From positions 118,765 to 182,764 of the forward strand of contig JAAEAF010001557.1 in NCBI GenBank assembly GCA_011037195.1: a stretch of 64,000 bases of DNA. Reading direction: 5' to 3'. This DNA is from Triatoma infestans. Lineage: Eukaryota; Arthropoda; Insecta; Hemiptera; Reduviidae. The notes under the pieces were generated by a model that was not told the DNA's origin, made no database searches, and saw only the letters and a list, made by a program, of their open reading frames with translations. The translations under genes were made by a program, and so were the position numbers. Below, piece by piece: positions 49,591 to 55,982 of this stretch; position 1 is the first letter of the stretch, and each line of letters begins with the position of its first letter.

Positions 49591-50566
49591 ATTTATTGAA
49601 GATTAAATAAATTATATAATAATTCAGTGATGATTACAATCAAAACATTAAGCGATAACGAAAAATTTTGCTATAAATAAACAATAAATTACAATGGGAC
49701 TTTCAAGTCAAGTAATGAGGACTGCCAAGAGTTGTCATACTCTATATTAACCTAATCTGAGCTAATAAAACTTCACAAATTTTTTGAATATATTTTAAAA
49801 CTACCCTAAAAATCAATCACCTTTGAGAACAGTAATCAAAACAAAGAATACTTCTGCTGAATTAGATATTTTCAAAATTAAAAGTATACATCATGAGCTA
49901 TTCATGTTTTAGATTTAGTTCTTTGTATTGCTAGAGATTGACAAGATGGGATCTATTCTGCCCACTTTTTTTTTTTTTATTGACAAATATTTTATGAAGA
50001 TTATTTATCTTTAGGTTACTTAGGTTAAGTAACAATTATACTTAATTAAAAGCAATTAAAAAAAGGGACCTGTCTTTAATTTCGTTTTTATGATATCTAC
50101 GATTATTAAGTAACAAATAATGTTAATGTGATTATAAAGTTCAAAAAATATTAATGGCTCCGTTTTTGTCGATTATTTTCAAGTAAATTACAAATAAAGA
50201 TGAATCAAGTGTTTCAATTACAAATCAAAGAATAATAAAGAAAACAGAAAGGTTAAGAAAGAAGAAAGTGAAGTAAACCAAATGAACAATAATAAAGAAT
50301 ATCCTATTGGATTTAACGGGAAGTCGATCAGAAAAAAAAATCGGATTCAATCTTTCCGAAAAAAGTGATCTCGAATTATATTGCATTTTTTTTTTTAATA
50401 AAAGGATAATTAAAACTGTATAAGTTATATATATATTGGTTATTAACAAAATAAAATAAATAAATTTACCAGTACTTGTCCTCGAAGAGACAGATGTTCT
50501 GCTTACACCTTTTCTCCGTGACCTCCTCGGATAATATTTAGCAGATCCAAAGGAAGCACTTGGCAT
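22374..50566 (-). CDS. FBXO11: F-box only protein 11 (SCF ubiquitin ligase substrate receptor), 12 coding exons
   Basis: The twelve exons join in phase to 834 residues plus TAA. FBXO11 proteins bind Skp1 through the F-box and present substrates to the Cul1-RING ubiquitin ligase; known vertebrate targets include BCL6, Cdt2 and Snail, and DRE-1 is the nematode form. Domains in order: Ser/Arg-rich start with a basic run PRKRPRR (about 39-45, a possible nuclear signal), F-box (about 66-103), a degenerate region, right-handed beta-helix repeats (about 215-720) with recurring N-x-I and GG-I/V patterns, a UBR-type zinc finger (about 745-800, many Cys/His), and a conserved tail with [14 protein letters not shown]. 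All junctions are GT-AG and no exon has a shift or stop. Length matches the shorter human isoform. Exon 1 is supported by phase, a clean donor and a Ser/Arg composition like other FBXO11 starts rather than by strong similarity. Confidence 0.93.
22680..22960 (-). repeat. Dispersed repeat copy R3 in FBXO11 intron 11
   Basis: Carries the family marks in minus orientation: AAATCTGTGTGAAACACTCCC at one side, then AAATTTCTGGGAAAATGTTGCA and ACCAGGTTTAAAGAAATTCA. Internal parts are reduced and no microsatellite remains. Confidence 0.55.
23099..23306 (-). CDS. FBXO11: FBXO11 exon 11
   Basis: Residues 723-791. Contains the [19 protein letters not shown] stretch and most of the UBR-type zinc finger ([17 protein letters not shown] and CHAGHEVEF), which is very close to the vertebrate protein. 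Acceptor TTTTTAG, donor CAG/GTGTGT. Confidence 0.95.
23671..23889 (-). CDS. FBXO11: FBXO11 exon 10
   Basis: Residues 650-722. Last full beta-helix coils, with [38 protein letters not shown] and SGVQPIV. Phases fit exons 9 and 11; the donor is GTGAGT. Confidence 0.95.
23993..24213 (-). CDS. FBXO11: FBXO11 exon 9
   Basis: Residues 576-649. Beta-helix coils with [36 protein letters not shown] and [15 protein letters not shown]. Acceptor GACTTCAG, donor G/GTATGT. Confidence 0.95.
24214..25023 (-). other. FBXO11 intron 8
   Basis: An 810-bp intron. A 100-codon minus-strand frame at 24276-24578 resembles nothing known and is not flanked by usable splice sites in the right phase. No mobile element is recognised. 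Confidence 0.6.
25024..25327 (-). CDS. FBXO11: FBXO11 exon 8
   Basis: Residues 475-575. Beta-helix coils with [48 protein letters not shown] and [16 protein letters not shown]. It has the same length (304 bp) as exon 7, consistent with the repeat nature of the domain. Confidence 0.95.
25419..25722 (-). CDS. FBXO11: FBXO11 exon 7
   Basis: Residues 374-474. Starts [20 protein letters not shown] and includes [25 protein letters not shown] and [20 protein letters not shown]. Acceptor TATTCCAG, donor G/GTAATA. The 91-bp intron 7 separates it from exon 8. Confidence 0.95.
25859..25873. repeat. Target-site duplication of LINE B (3' side of element)
   Basis: AAGTTGAGATTACTT is repeated exactly at 27693-27707, bracketing LINE B. 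Confidence 0.92.
25874..27692 (-). mobile_element. LINE B: 5'-truncated RTE-like retrotransposon in FBXO11 intron 6
   Basis: A 1.8-kb minus-strand insertion bounded by a 15-bp perfect target-site duplication. It ends in a short tandem tail of GTAA units rather than poly(A), as is common in RTE-type LINEs. The endonuclease is missing; the copy begins in the charged linker before the reverse transcriptase. It has the same orientation as FBXO11 and lies within intron 6 (25723-28950). Related to LINE A by protein motifs but clearly a different subfamily. Confidence 0.92.
25893..27660 (-). pseudogene. LINE B reverse transcriptase, one frame break
   Basis: Read on the minus strand: [66 protein letters not shown], then a break near 26950-26985 where a few codons before [11 protein letters not shown] appear lost. 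It resumes with [20 protein letters not shown], the catalytic CAYADDLCI, the LNLYKT-type thumb, [29 protein letters not shown] and [14 protein letters not shown] to the stop. Only one disruption was seen in about 550 codons, which agrees with a recent insertion. Confidence 0.9.
27693..27707. repeat. Target-site duplication of LINE B (5' side of element)
   Basis: Exact copy of 25859-25873. Confidence 0.92.
27708..28950 (-). other. Remainder of FBXO11 intron 6
   Basis: No coding frame or known element recognised. Ordinary AT-rich intron sequence. Confidence 0.55.
28951..29195 (-). CDS. FBXO11: FBXO11 exon 6
   Basis: Residues 292-373. Beta-helix coils with [46 protein letters not shown] and [15 protein letters not shown]. 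Ends in phase 0 at TTG/GTAAGT. The intron before it is only 77 bp. Confidence 0.95.
29273..29497 (-). CDS. FBXO11: FBXO11 exon 5
   Basis: Residues 217-291. Encodes [39 protein letters not shown] and IIRSTSV, the start of the beta-helix. Acceptor TTTTTTAG, donor G/GTGAGT. Confidence 0.95.
29975..30985 (-). repeat. Dispersed hairpin/microsatellite repeat, copy R4
   Basis: Minus-strand counterpart of R1. It carries AATCTGGTGTGAAACGCTCAC and CACAACTTTCTCTTAC at 29975-30012, then repeated ACCAAGTTTAAAGAAAATCG and AAATGTTTCAAATA blocks (near 30300, 30570-30640). An AC/AT microsatellite at 30838-30895 follows, then TTTCCGATGAAAGCTCGATA and the hairpin TACTTCCTCTTACT-AGC-AGTAAGAGAAAGTA at 30951-30983. 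Both terminal modules are present, so this copy is useful for defining the family. Confidence 0.72.
30838..30895. repeat. (AC)n(AT)n(GT)n compound microsatellite
   Basis: An AC run, then an AT run, then TGTGTGTG. The order makes the tract self-complementary, so it can fold back on itself. Confidence 0.85.
31150..31206 (+). mobile_element. SINE tail remnant (possible)
   Basis: AGAAGGTTCTGG followed by GTTGATGCGCCTT resembles the last third of SINE copy 2 with a short internal loss. The tRNA-like head is absent. Confidence 0.45.
31236..31576 (-). CDS. FBXO11: FBXO11 exon 4
   Basis: Residues 103-216. Begins [11 protein letters not shown] after the F-box and includes [19 protein letters not shown], typical of FBXO11, then a divergent middle and [13 protein letters not shown] to VALIG. 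Acceptor TATTGCAG, donor G/GTAAGT. Confidence 0.95.
31689..31839 (-). CDS. FBXO11: FBXO11 exon 3 (F-box)
   Basis: Residues 53-102. Contains the F-box: [20 protein letters not shown], then [18 protein letters not shown] completed in exon 4. This motif binds Skp1 in the SCF complex. Acceptor TTATTTCAG, donor ATG/GTATGT; both split codons fit their neighbours. Confidence 0.95.
31840..34177 (-). other. FBXO11 intron 2
   Basis: A 2.3-kb intron. A 95-codon minus-strand frame at 32600-32887 resembles nothing I know and cannot be spliced in phase into FBXO11. No mobile element could be named. Confidence 0.55.
34178..34237 (-). CDS. FBXO11: FBXO11 exon 2 (60-bp exon)
   Basis: Residues 33-52, with [19 protein letters not shown]: a basic patch typical of nuclear localisation signals. 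Acceptor TTTTTTGCAG, donor GTG/GTAAGA. It starts with the last two bases of a codon, which fits the single base left by exon 1 (G + AT, Asp). Confidence 0.88.
34740..35030 (+). pseudogene. LINE C-terminal fragment, unassigned clade
   Basis: Pieces reading [27 protein letters not shown] and [21 protein letters not shown] resemble the C-terminal region after the reverse transcriptase in some LINEs (pattern: xIPVIIGATG, then LxxLGLxxxxxxxMQKxxLLGTxxIxRKVL). One stop or frame change is needed to read it through. It is a short 5'-truncated copy. Confidence 0.5.
36371..36383. repeat. Target-site duplication of LINE C (5' copy)
   Basis: AGTACTGGTTAGG recurs exactly at 43394-43406. Confidence 0.92.
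37031..38714 (+). pseudogene. LINE C ORF1: gag-like RNA-binding protein, broken frame
   Basis: ORF1 proteins of this group package the element RNA. A Pro/Ser-rich N-terminus is followed by [17 protein letters not shown], a break near 37480, then [11 protein letters not shown], a [12 protein letters not shown] stretch and three cysteine knuckles: [26 protein letters not shown] and [15 protein letters not shown] (about 37864-38020). A Pro-rich segment carries two near-copies of the block ending VKVGEIPPP. The frame shifts near 38525; the likely end is a basic stretch [13 protein letters not shown] at about 38680-38714. Interrupted, so not functional as it stands. Confidence 0.85.
38882..42556 (+). 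pseudogene. LINE C ORF2: endonuclease, reverse transcriptase, RNase H, frame broken
   Basis: AP-endonuclease: [25 protein letters not shown], then after a shift near 39225 [15 protein letters not shown] and, after another near 39485, HSDHFPI. Reverse transcriptase: [54 protein letters not shown] and [14 protein letters not shown] shift near 40875 breaks the catalytic YVDD, and another near 41200 follows. RNase H at about 41760-42115: [25 protein letters not shown] and, across a shift, [17 protein letters not shown]. The C-terminus has [15 protein letters not shown] with [17 protein letters not shown]. All three activities are recognisable, but no single frame encodes them. Confidence 0.9.
43352..43381 (+). 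repeat. 3' hairpin tail of LINE C shared with SINE
   Basis: GGCGC and GCGCC flank about 20 bases, directly before the A tail. Some 21 of 27 positions match the SINE tail at 9685-9711. In several known LINE/SINE pairs such a tail is what the LINE reverse transcriptase recognises. Confidence 0.75.
43394..43406. repeat. Target-site duplication of LINE C (3' copy)
   Basis: Exact copy of 36371-36383, directly after the A tail. Confidence 0.92.
44315..44720 (-). repeat. Dispersed repeat copy R5
   Basis: TCACTCACACAACTTTCTCTAA at the left, then AAAAATGTTTCAAATAAAAG, CCAAGTTTAAAGTAAATCG and GAAAATTCCGAAAATC, all family blocks in minus orientation. No hairpin or microsatellite at the right end. Confidence 0.6.
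44900..45505 (+). mobile_element. 5'-truncated LINE 3' end with ATT tail
   Basis: An 88-codon frame at 44991-45257 encodes [19 protein letters not shown], then [17 protein letters not shown] and [13 protein letters not shown]. This is the C-terminal Cys/His zinc-like segment found after the reverse transcriptase in many LINEs. The following 3' UTR ends in AATAAAGACACT and an ATT run (45484-45503) acting as the tail. It resembles the older LINE split at 60.0/63.5 kb in layout. Confidence 0.7.
46332..46856 (+). repeat. Dispersed repeat copy R6 with inverted ends
   Basis: Starts TTTTCTTACTACTGTAAGAGG and ends TACTTCCTCTTACT-AGGA-ATAAGAGAAAGTA. The two ends are inverted copies of each other, and each is itself a hairpin. 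Between them lie GTGTCAAATTTTCG, a decayed TG-rich stretch and AACAAAATATCTCAAAAACG. At about 525 bp this is the most compact copy, and it suggests terminal inverted repeats. Confidence 0.65.
46980..47535 (-). repeat. Dispersed repeat copy R7
   Basis: Contains TTCCACACCAGATTTTTACT, AGTCTGGCGTGAACACTCAC, ACGACTTTCTCTTACTCC and a CAAATAAAAGTGATACG block, in mixed order. Probably a degraded or composite copy. Confidence 0.5.
47538..47712 (+). mobile_element. tRNA-headed SINE, copy 3 (decayed)
   Basis: CTCAGTAGCGCGCTGGACTC then AAGTCCTGTGTACTTCGAGTCC parallel the A-box and B-box of SINE copy 2. The body carries TTTCTTCCTAGAAGC and CATACACTGAGAATGCTC, followed by a run of 13 G residues. The GATGCGC tail is not preserved. 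Confidence 0.65.
47745..48010. repeat. Dispersed repeat copy R8
   Basis: The left part is in minus orientation (CTAAACGGAATACCAAGTTTG, TTTCCGGTGAAAACTCGAT, hairpin at about 47889-47920). The right part reads forward (AAGTGGTTTTTAG, TG run, ATAACTCAAAAATGAAAAATT). The two halves meet at the hairpin. Confidence 0.6.
49547..49587. repeat. (ATT)n microsatellite
   Basis: About 13 units of ATT, in FBXO11 intron 1. Confidence 0.9.
50470..50566 (-). CDS. FBXO11: FBXO11 exon 1 (start codon)
   Basis: Residues 1-32: [20 protein letters not shown] then a Ser/Thr/Arg run, ending with a lone G before GTAAAT. That base supplies the codon start needed by exon 2 (G/AT). The ATG has a good context (AAGACATGCC). 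Ser-rich, PYxLRR-like starts are usual in FBXO11 proteins. No other nearby frame in intron 1 fits the phase, so this is the best candidate, but the join across 16 kb is inferred. Confidence 0.78.
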
Positions 50567-51410
50567 GTCTTCACTAATCTTTTATCACTTAACAATAAAA
50601 AATGCGCATATTTTAACACTAATTGTTAGACATTAAAAAGACTTAAAATGATAGGACGATCTTTCTGACGACATAAACACATGGCTTAACGACATTCAGG
50701 TATGACGCATTTCATTTTGTTACATCTAAATAAAATACTCTTTACAAACTTCGCGATGGGTTTTTTGAGGCATAATTAAACATTTTATTATTTGTATTTA
50801 TTACTGATTTTAAAAAATTATTCTCATAACGTTCACTATAAATTTATTATTTATTAATTTTTATGTATCACTAAGCTACATCTAGCAAAGATTGATTGTA
50901 ACTGCAAGAGAGAATTGTTAGAGGGGGTTACCCAATTAGTGTGCCACCAACTGGACGAAAAATGCATTTTTTTCTAAGAAAAAAAATTACATAAATATCC
51001 TGAAATGTATTTTTAAATAATTTTTCGTATTTAAATTATTTCTAGCTATATTTAAGTAAATTTTGTTGAAATTTTAATTGATTAATTTGCATAAAAATCT
51101 AACTTCGTAACCCCATCAAAGAATCTATTTTACTAACAATATTAATCGAATGACTTAATGATAAATATAAATAATAATTGGCAATGATGTTTTTTCCGAT
51201 TTTTTTCGAAAAAATTTAAGCAAGAAATGAATAAGAAAAATATCTCCTACTTAGACTAAGATTTCGTTGTTGGTTTTCTCCCTTCAAAAGGGTATGCAGT
51301 AGCAATTTGGTGGGCAACCCCCCGCTATGAATTTTCCGCTCCACACTTTCATCATTTCACAACTTCCAATTGAAAACTTTTAGAGTTTCAACAGTACATT
51401 TAATGTCCTT
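50567..51410. other. Upstream flank of FBXO11, no gene recognised
   Basis: Presumably 5' UTR and promoter of FBXO11. No TATA, initiator or other core promoter element could be assigned with confidence in this AT-rich sequence. Confidence 0.4.
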
Positions 51411-51582
51411 AAGTATAGAGCTGGCGGAATCTTCAAAATATTATATGCCATTTTAAAGTAACGTCATAATTCACCGCAGAATACATCTAAAATTAATTTT
51501 CACAGATCTGTATAGATGTACAAGTGTACCAAATTTAACGCAAATTGAAAGTGCCATTTTTGAGCAAATTGCGATAATCTGA
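51411..51582 (-). repeat. 172-bp direct repeat flanking the hAT element, copy 1
   Basis: Begins AAGTATAGAGCTGGCGGAAT and ends GCGATAATCTGA. It differs from 54149-54321 at about four positions. It contains ACCAAATTTAACGCAAATTG and a GCCATTTTTGAGCAAATT block that echo the dispersed family in minus orientation. Confidence 0.92.
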
Positions 51583-51686
51583 AAGAAAAATGACTGTAAA
51601 TTAAACTTCCGTTTGGCAGTACTTTCCTGTTGGATCGTATTGTGGCACTCTCTAATGCGGCGACTGTCTTTTCGGAACATTGTAAT

Positions 51687-51694
51687 GTAATGAA
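51687..51694. repeat. hAT 8-bp target-site duplication (left)
   Basis: GTAATGAA, repeated at 53963-53970. Eight bp is the standard duplication length for hAT transposons. Confidence 0.93.
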
Positions 51695-52017
51695 TAAGGA
51701 ACGGATTTTTATGTATTTAAAAATGCCAAATATTTAATTAAAATATGCATTTATTTTCGTCAATTGTGTGGAAAATATGTGATTTTCTTAAAATATTTTC
51801 TGGAATATTTAAGTAAAATGGACATTTTTTTTTATGAAAATGGAATTTTTTTTTGGGGCAAGTTATAATTATTTATACAAGAAAAGAACATTTTTACAAT
51901 TTATAATAATTTATTAGGAACAAAATAATTTGTTTTTACAAGTTATAATGATTTATACAACAAAGAACATTTTTACTATTTATAAAAAGATGTGTTAAAT
52001 TTTCAATTTTGAAAACT

Positions 52018-53520
52018 TCACTCTTCGAAATTGTTTGCAACCACATGAAATTTCAAATGTTGGAACGTAAAGTGACGACGATCTGGGCGTAAGATGGACT
52101 TGTAACGACTAAAAGATCGTTCAACATCTACAGATGTTATAGGTGCCTTGCTGAAAGAAGTTATCTCGTTGGTTGTAAAGGGTACACGATGTTCTGAGGT
52201 GACTTCTGTTCCACTGATAATATCAGAAATCTGGCAGATGGTCTCCCACCCTTTGTTCTTGCTCAGTACTTCTACCAGTTTTGATCTGATCAGATCTCCC
52301 TTACTCCCAGGTATTCCTTCCACCTTTTCGATGACTTTTTTAACGTTGGACACGTTTTCTGTCAGTCGAACATTTTGGGACTCAAGTTGGGTAATGGCTT
52401 GTGCAAGAAATACGCAATTGTCAGAAATGAATGCAAGGTCGTTCCTTAAATTAGGTTTCTCGAATAAAGACTTGGCTGTATTTATCGCTACTGCTTCGTC
52501 TTCGAGATGTGAAAGGACATTCTTGATTTTATTGTAGTTTTCATAGTAATACTGAGCTGCTTCCAGCCAAGTACCCCATCTTGTCAATATTGGTTCTGGT
52601 GGAAGGCACAAGTCTGGATAGAGATCTTTTAGCATTTTAATGCGACTTGGTGCTTTTAAGAACACTTTTTTAACCGAGGAGATTAAGGAATCTACGTCAC
52701 TGAACAAAGATCGGACAGTTTCTGCTACTCGATGCAAGGCATGAGCAATACACGTCACATGAATTATCTTAGGATAAAATACCTGAATAGATTGCCCAGC
52801 CTTGACCATGTTGGGGGCAGCATCAGAGAGAAACAAAAGAACTTTTTCGTTCAAAACTCCACTGGGCCATAGGATATGCATTGAGGCATCGAAGAATCGT
52901 GAAATGGTGGAATGATTGCATTTTTCGAGAACCTCACAGTTCAAAAGGAATGGCTTTGAATCCACATCAGCATCACTGTCAAGTTTTCCAATAACTGCAT
53001 TGGCAATATACCTGCCCTCAACGTCAGTGGTTTCATCAATTGACACCCAAATCGGTCCATCTTTGATATGTTCTCGAATTTTGGTTAGTGTATCTTTATA
53101 GATATCTTCCAGGTAGTTTTTCCGCAGAGTGCTCTCGTCAGGCATTTTTTTCCCAATATAGGTCTCTAAGAATCCTTTGAAATGAGGATTTTTAAGTTTG
53201 TGGAAAGGGATATCTGCTCTAACCAAAGCCCGACACAGATCTGTACTCAGAGTAGACTTACTTGATGATGGAGATGTAAGGAAGGCTTGATAGGACGTCC
53301 TCTCTTTCTTTCTGTTTTTATTCTCTATGTGCGATCCGGTGGCAATATGTTGGGTGACTTGGGAACGTTGAGAGCAAGAAACGCGCTTGTCACAAGCTGT
53401 GCAGTACAAAATGTCTCCATCACTTCGAAAAAGTTCTGCTGGAAACTCGCGAAGATATTTAGCAACCAGTTGTCTGTTTGAGGCCGATGTTCGTGGCATT
53501 TCACCCAAAAAAGAATACAC
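52018..53520 (-). CDS. hAT transposase with N-terminal zinc finger
   Basis: 500 residues without a break. Cuts and rejoins transposon ends in the nucleus. N-terminal C2H2 finger at Cys40, Cys43, His58, His64 (YCTACDKRVSC then HIATGSH), similar in layout to the finger of CGGBP1, a vertebrate protein of hAT origin. The RNase H-like core shows WVSIDETTD (Asp162 as first catalytic residue) and LFLSDAAPNM (Asp233 as second), then CIAHALHRVAE and LTRWGTWLEA. The C-terminal dimerisation motif SVDVERSFSRYKSI is at about 463-476. Met1 or Met8 (MPRTSASN) could be the start; Met8 matches the usual beginning better. The lack of stops suggests a young copy. Confidence 0.92.
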   Translation of the reverse strand: MYSFLGEMPRTSASNRQLVAKYLREFPAELFRSDGDILYCTACDKRVSCSQRSQVTQHIATGSHIENKNRKKERTSYQAFLTSPSSSKSTLSTDLCRALVRADIPFHKLKNPHFKGFLETYIGKKMPDESTLRKNYLEDIYKDTLTKIREHIKDGPIWVSIDETTDVEGRYIANAVIGKLDSDADVDSKPFLLNCEVLEKCNHSTISRFFDASMHILWPSGVLNEKVLLFLSDAAPNMVKAGQSIQVFYPKIIHVTCIAHALHRVAETVRSLFSDVDSLISSVKKVFLKAPSRIKMLKDLYPDLCLPPEPILTRWGTWLEAAQYYYENYNKIKNVLSHLEDEAVAINTAKSLFEKPNLRNDLAFISDNCVFLAQAITQLESQNVRLTENVSNVKKVIEKVEGIPGSKGDLIRSKLVEVLSKNKGWETICQISDIISGTEVTSEHRVPFTTNEITSFSKAPITSVDVERSFSRYKSILRPDRRHFTFQHLKFHVVANNFEE

Positions 53521-53714
53521 TAAGTGACCGAACGAAATGAATTGGACACTTCAACGAACGAGCTGAAAGAACAGACAACGTCAGACAACTTCAAAGAACT
53601 AACAAGTGCCCGTCACTGTTTAGCAGCATTCTGTGTAAATTACAATAACCATTGTACCCACTGTGATTCACAGCCCTACAGTCTGTGGTTCACAGTTCCT
53701 GTCAACCACCTCCC

Positions 53715-53950
53715 AATTATGAAAATATGCCCAAAAGAAAAATATGAAAAAATATGTACATATTTTGATTAAATATGTAGAAATATTTATTTATTTTGAT
53801 CAAATATGTATAAATATGCGATAACATCCAAATATGTGGAAATATGTGAAATAAAAGTAGGCTCAAACGGCTTAAAAAGTGTCAGTATGAATACTTCTAG
53901 TTGAAAAACGTCTGTAAATTGCCTAGAAAAAAATATGTAAATACATACGA
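53715..53950. repeat. AATATG subterminal motif array of the hAT element
   Basis: About nine copies of AATATG, mostly as AAATATGT, spaced 9-60 bp between the transposase start and the right inverted end. Subterminal motif clusters bind transposase in other hAT elements such as Ac. Confidence 0.65.
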
Positions 53951-53962
53951 ATCCGTTCCCTA

Positions 53963-53970
53963 GTAATGAA
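53963..53970. repeat. hAT 8-bp target-site duplication (right)
   Basis: GTAATGAA, identical to 51687-51694. Confidence 0.93.
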
Positions 53971-54148
53971 ACAAGAAATATAAGAGCTCGCTGTTGAAAC
54001 GAGAAATATAATGCTCGCTCCTGAATACTTAACTCAACAATGCTCCATTTTACTGTTTGTTACTCGATTCAGAGATGTCGGATTCAGAACTTGCGAATGC
54101 TGTGTTCATTATAATGGATAAAAATAATAAATAATAAACCTATGGCGC

Positions 54149-54321
54149 AAGTATAGAGCTGGCGGAATCTTCAAAATATTAATATGCCATTTTAAAGTAA
54201 CGTCATAATTCACCGCAGAATACCTCTAAAATTAATTTTCACAGATTTGTATAGATGTACAAGTGTACCAAATTTAACGCAAATTGTAAGTGCCATTTTT
54301 GAGCAAATTGCGATAATCTGA
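54149..54321 (-). repeat. 173-bp direct repeat flanking the hAT element, copy 2
   Basis: Nearly identical to 51411-51582 in the same orientation: one inserted base and about three substitutions. It lies outside the hAT target-site duplication, so the pair predates or is independent of the hAT insertion. Confidence 0.92.
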
Positions 54322-54574
54322 CCAAGGCGGTAAAGGGCCAAGCTTGCCAGACGGCAATTTGTATTGGGGGGTACGTGTGGTAAGCGATCCCCTCGCCTTT
54401 TAATTCCGGCCTTCGCTACCATGGTGCGCTACCAACTGTAGCTTCCCACTTTTTCTCACGATACTTATTACACAATGTTCTATAGTGGAAGCTCACTTCA
54501 CAGAGCAGACAAGAGCTGGGAAGGTCCTTTATGATGGCTATAAGGTACTTAAGCGCTGTACTGGGTTTTCTGCC

Positions 54575-54735
54575 CATAAACAACAGCTTTCTCAGACTAA
54601 AGGGAAAATTTTTCAACATGAGTCTGATTAATGTCATGCACCTACAGAAGATAAAGAAGAAGATGAGAAAGATTTTTATAAGGATCTTGAAAGAGTCTAT
54701 GATCAATGCCCTTTACGTGATATTAGAGTTGCTGC
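54575..54735 (+). pseudogene. RTE-like LINE endonuclease fragment
   Basis: LRLKGKFFNMSLINV followed, across a shift, by text reading like APTEDKEEDEKDFYKDLERVYDQ matches the middle of the AP-endonuclease of LINE A (KFFNITLISVYAPTEDK). Only about 50 codons remain; upstream sequence from 54322 may belong to the same copy but is not readable. Confidence 0.65.
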
Positions 54736-54739
54736 TGAG

Positions 54740-55980
54740 CAGTCATAGAGTGTACATCGATTCTAACTCAGTTATTCATTAATTTTTATTTTAAGTTAGT
54801 TTAAAAGTGTATTTTAAAAAAGTGACTTTTGATTTTTGTTTTCCGTCTACTCAAGTTTACGAGGAATCTATATACTTTGGTCGATTATATTTTCAGTCTG
54901 AGTTTTGCTGAGCTTCTTCTTCAGTCTATCTCATGGGGCCCAGCGGGCGGGGTCTCGTGTTCTCAGGTGACCTTCGGAAAGCCAAGTGACTGGAGAATAT
55001 AACTTCTTTTGTCTAAATTTTATACGCTCAGTTGGTGCTGAAGGATTGTGCTGCAGCTAATACTTTGATTTGTTTTTGAGCTGTAGTTAATGTGTCTGAT
55101 TGGATAGCATATCACAGCATTTACTAAGTGCAACCGGTTTTTTGGTTTCGTGCACCTCAGGCTCAGCCGATGTGAATTTTGGAGGGATTTGCGCACTTCA
55201 GAAGTAAAGCTATCAAGAAGCCTGCAATGGTATCAGGACAACTTTAACGTACAGGAAGTATGCCTTAGTTTTATAATGTACTCTTTAGTAATGGCGCTCA
55301 TGATCGGCTAGGGCCACTATACTTCTGAGTATTTTGGTGGAAGTATATAGCTGGTGCTCTGTCTTTTCCAATAGTATTAAGCCATTATTGAATTATATAC
55401 GATCGTAAATATATTTTTATTTATATATAATGAGATGTTTATACAGCAATGGCCAGAGGAATTTTTTTAAAGAAAAAAGAATTCTTTATTGCTCTACATT
55501 TCGGGTACCATTGGTGCCCTTCTTCAGGAACTCTGCAAAATTTATTAGAGAAAAGATACATTATTCAAAGTATTGTAATGAAGAAAAATTACATAGATTT
55601 ACAACAAGTTAAACAAAAACGTAGAGCAATAACGAATTCTTTTTTCTTCAAAAAAAAAAAAATGTCAGCTGTACAAACATTTCGTTATAAATTTAACGCC
55701 TGAATTTGTAACCCATATTTATATAATTATTTTTTTTTTTATGTTACTCAAACTGAATCTTCTATTACAAAAAACGCAAGGGCACTTCTAAAAGTAATCG
55801 AAGCTCTCCGGAGTCTCCAAAAAGACCTATTATAAGAAATCAACTATGGATAATGTTTAACATAGAAGTATGTATATCCAGAGAGATCAGCATAAATCTT
55901 GAAAGTTTATTATCTCTACTGAATAAAAAGCTTGCTTTATTGGCCATTAAAAAAGGTTTTAAACTGCAAAGAATATTGTT
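54740..55980. other. No gene recognised
   Basis: AT-rich to mixed DNA with no named protein similarity or obvious element. Short frames at 55430-55703 are unidentified. Confidence 0.45.
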
Positions 55981-55982
55981 AA

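Larger units (their letters stand above)
34238..50469 (-). other. FBXO11 intron 1 (16.2 kb), dominated by mobile DNA
   Basis: Inferred from exon 1 at 50470-50566. It contains a LINE C-terminal fragment, full-length LINE C in the opposite orientation to the gene, a LINE 3' end, a SINE and several dispersed repeats, all listed separately. About 35160-36370, 43407-44310, 45505-46330 and 48010-50469 hold nothing I recognise beyond microsatellites. A 118-codon minus frame at 48341-48697 is unidentified. Confidence 0.75.
51695..53962 (-). mobile_element. Intact hAT DNA transposon (2.27 kb)
   Basis: Flanked by an 8-bp target-site duplication. The inverted ends read TAAGGAACGGATTTTTATGTA on the left and, reverse-complemented, TAGGGAACGGATTCGTATGT on the right. 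One uninterrupted transposase gene lies between them on the minus strand. The right subterminal region (53715-53950) holds about nine AATATG motifs, with two or more near the left end; these are possible transposase binding sites. Matching ends, TSD and an open coding frame are what an autonomous, recently inserted copy would show; activity itself cannot be judged. Confidence 0.93.
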
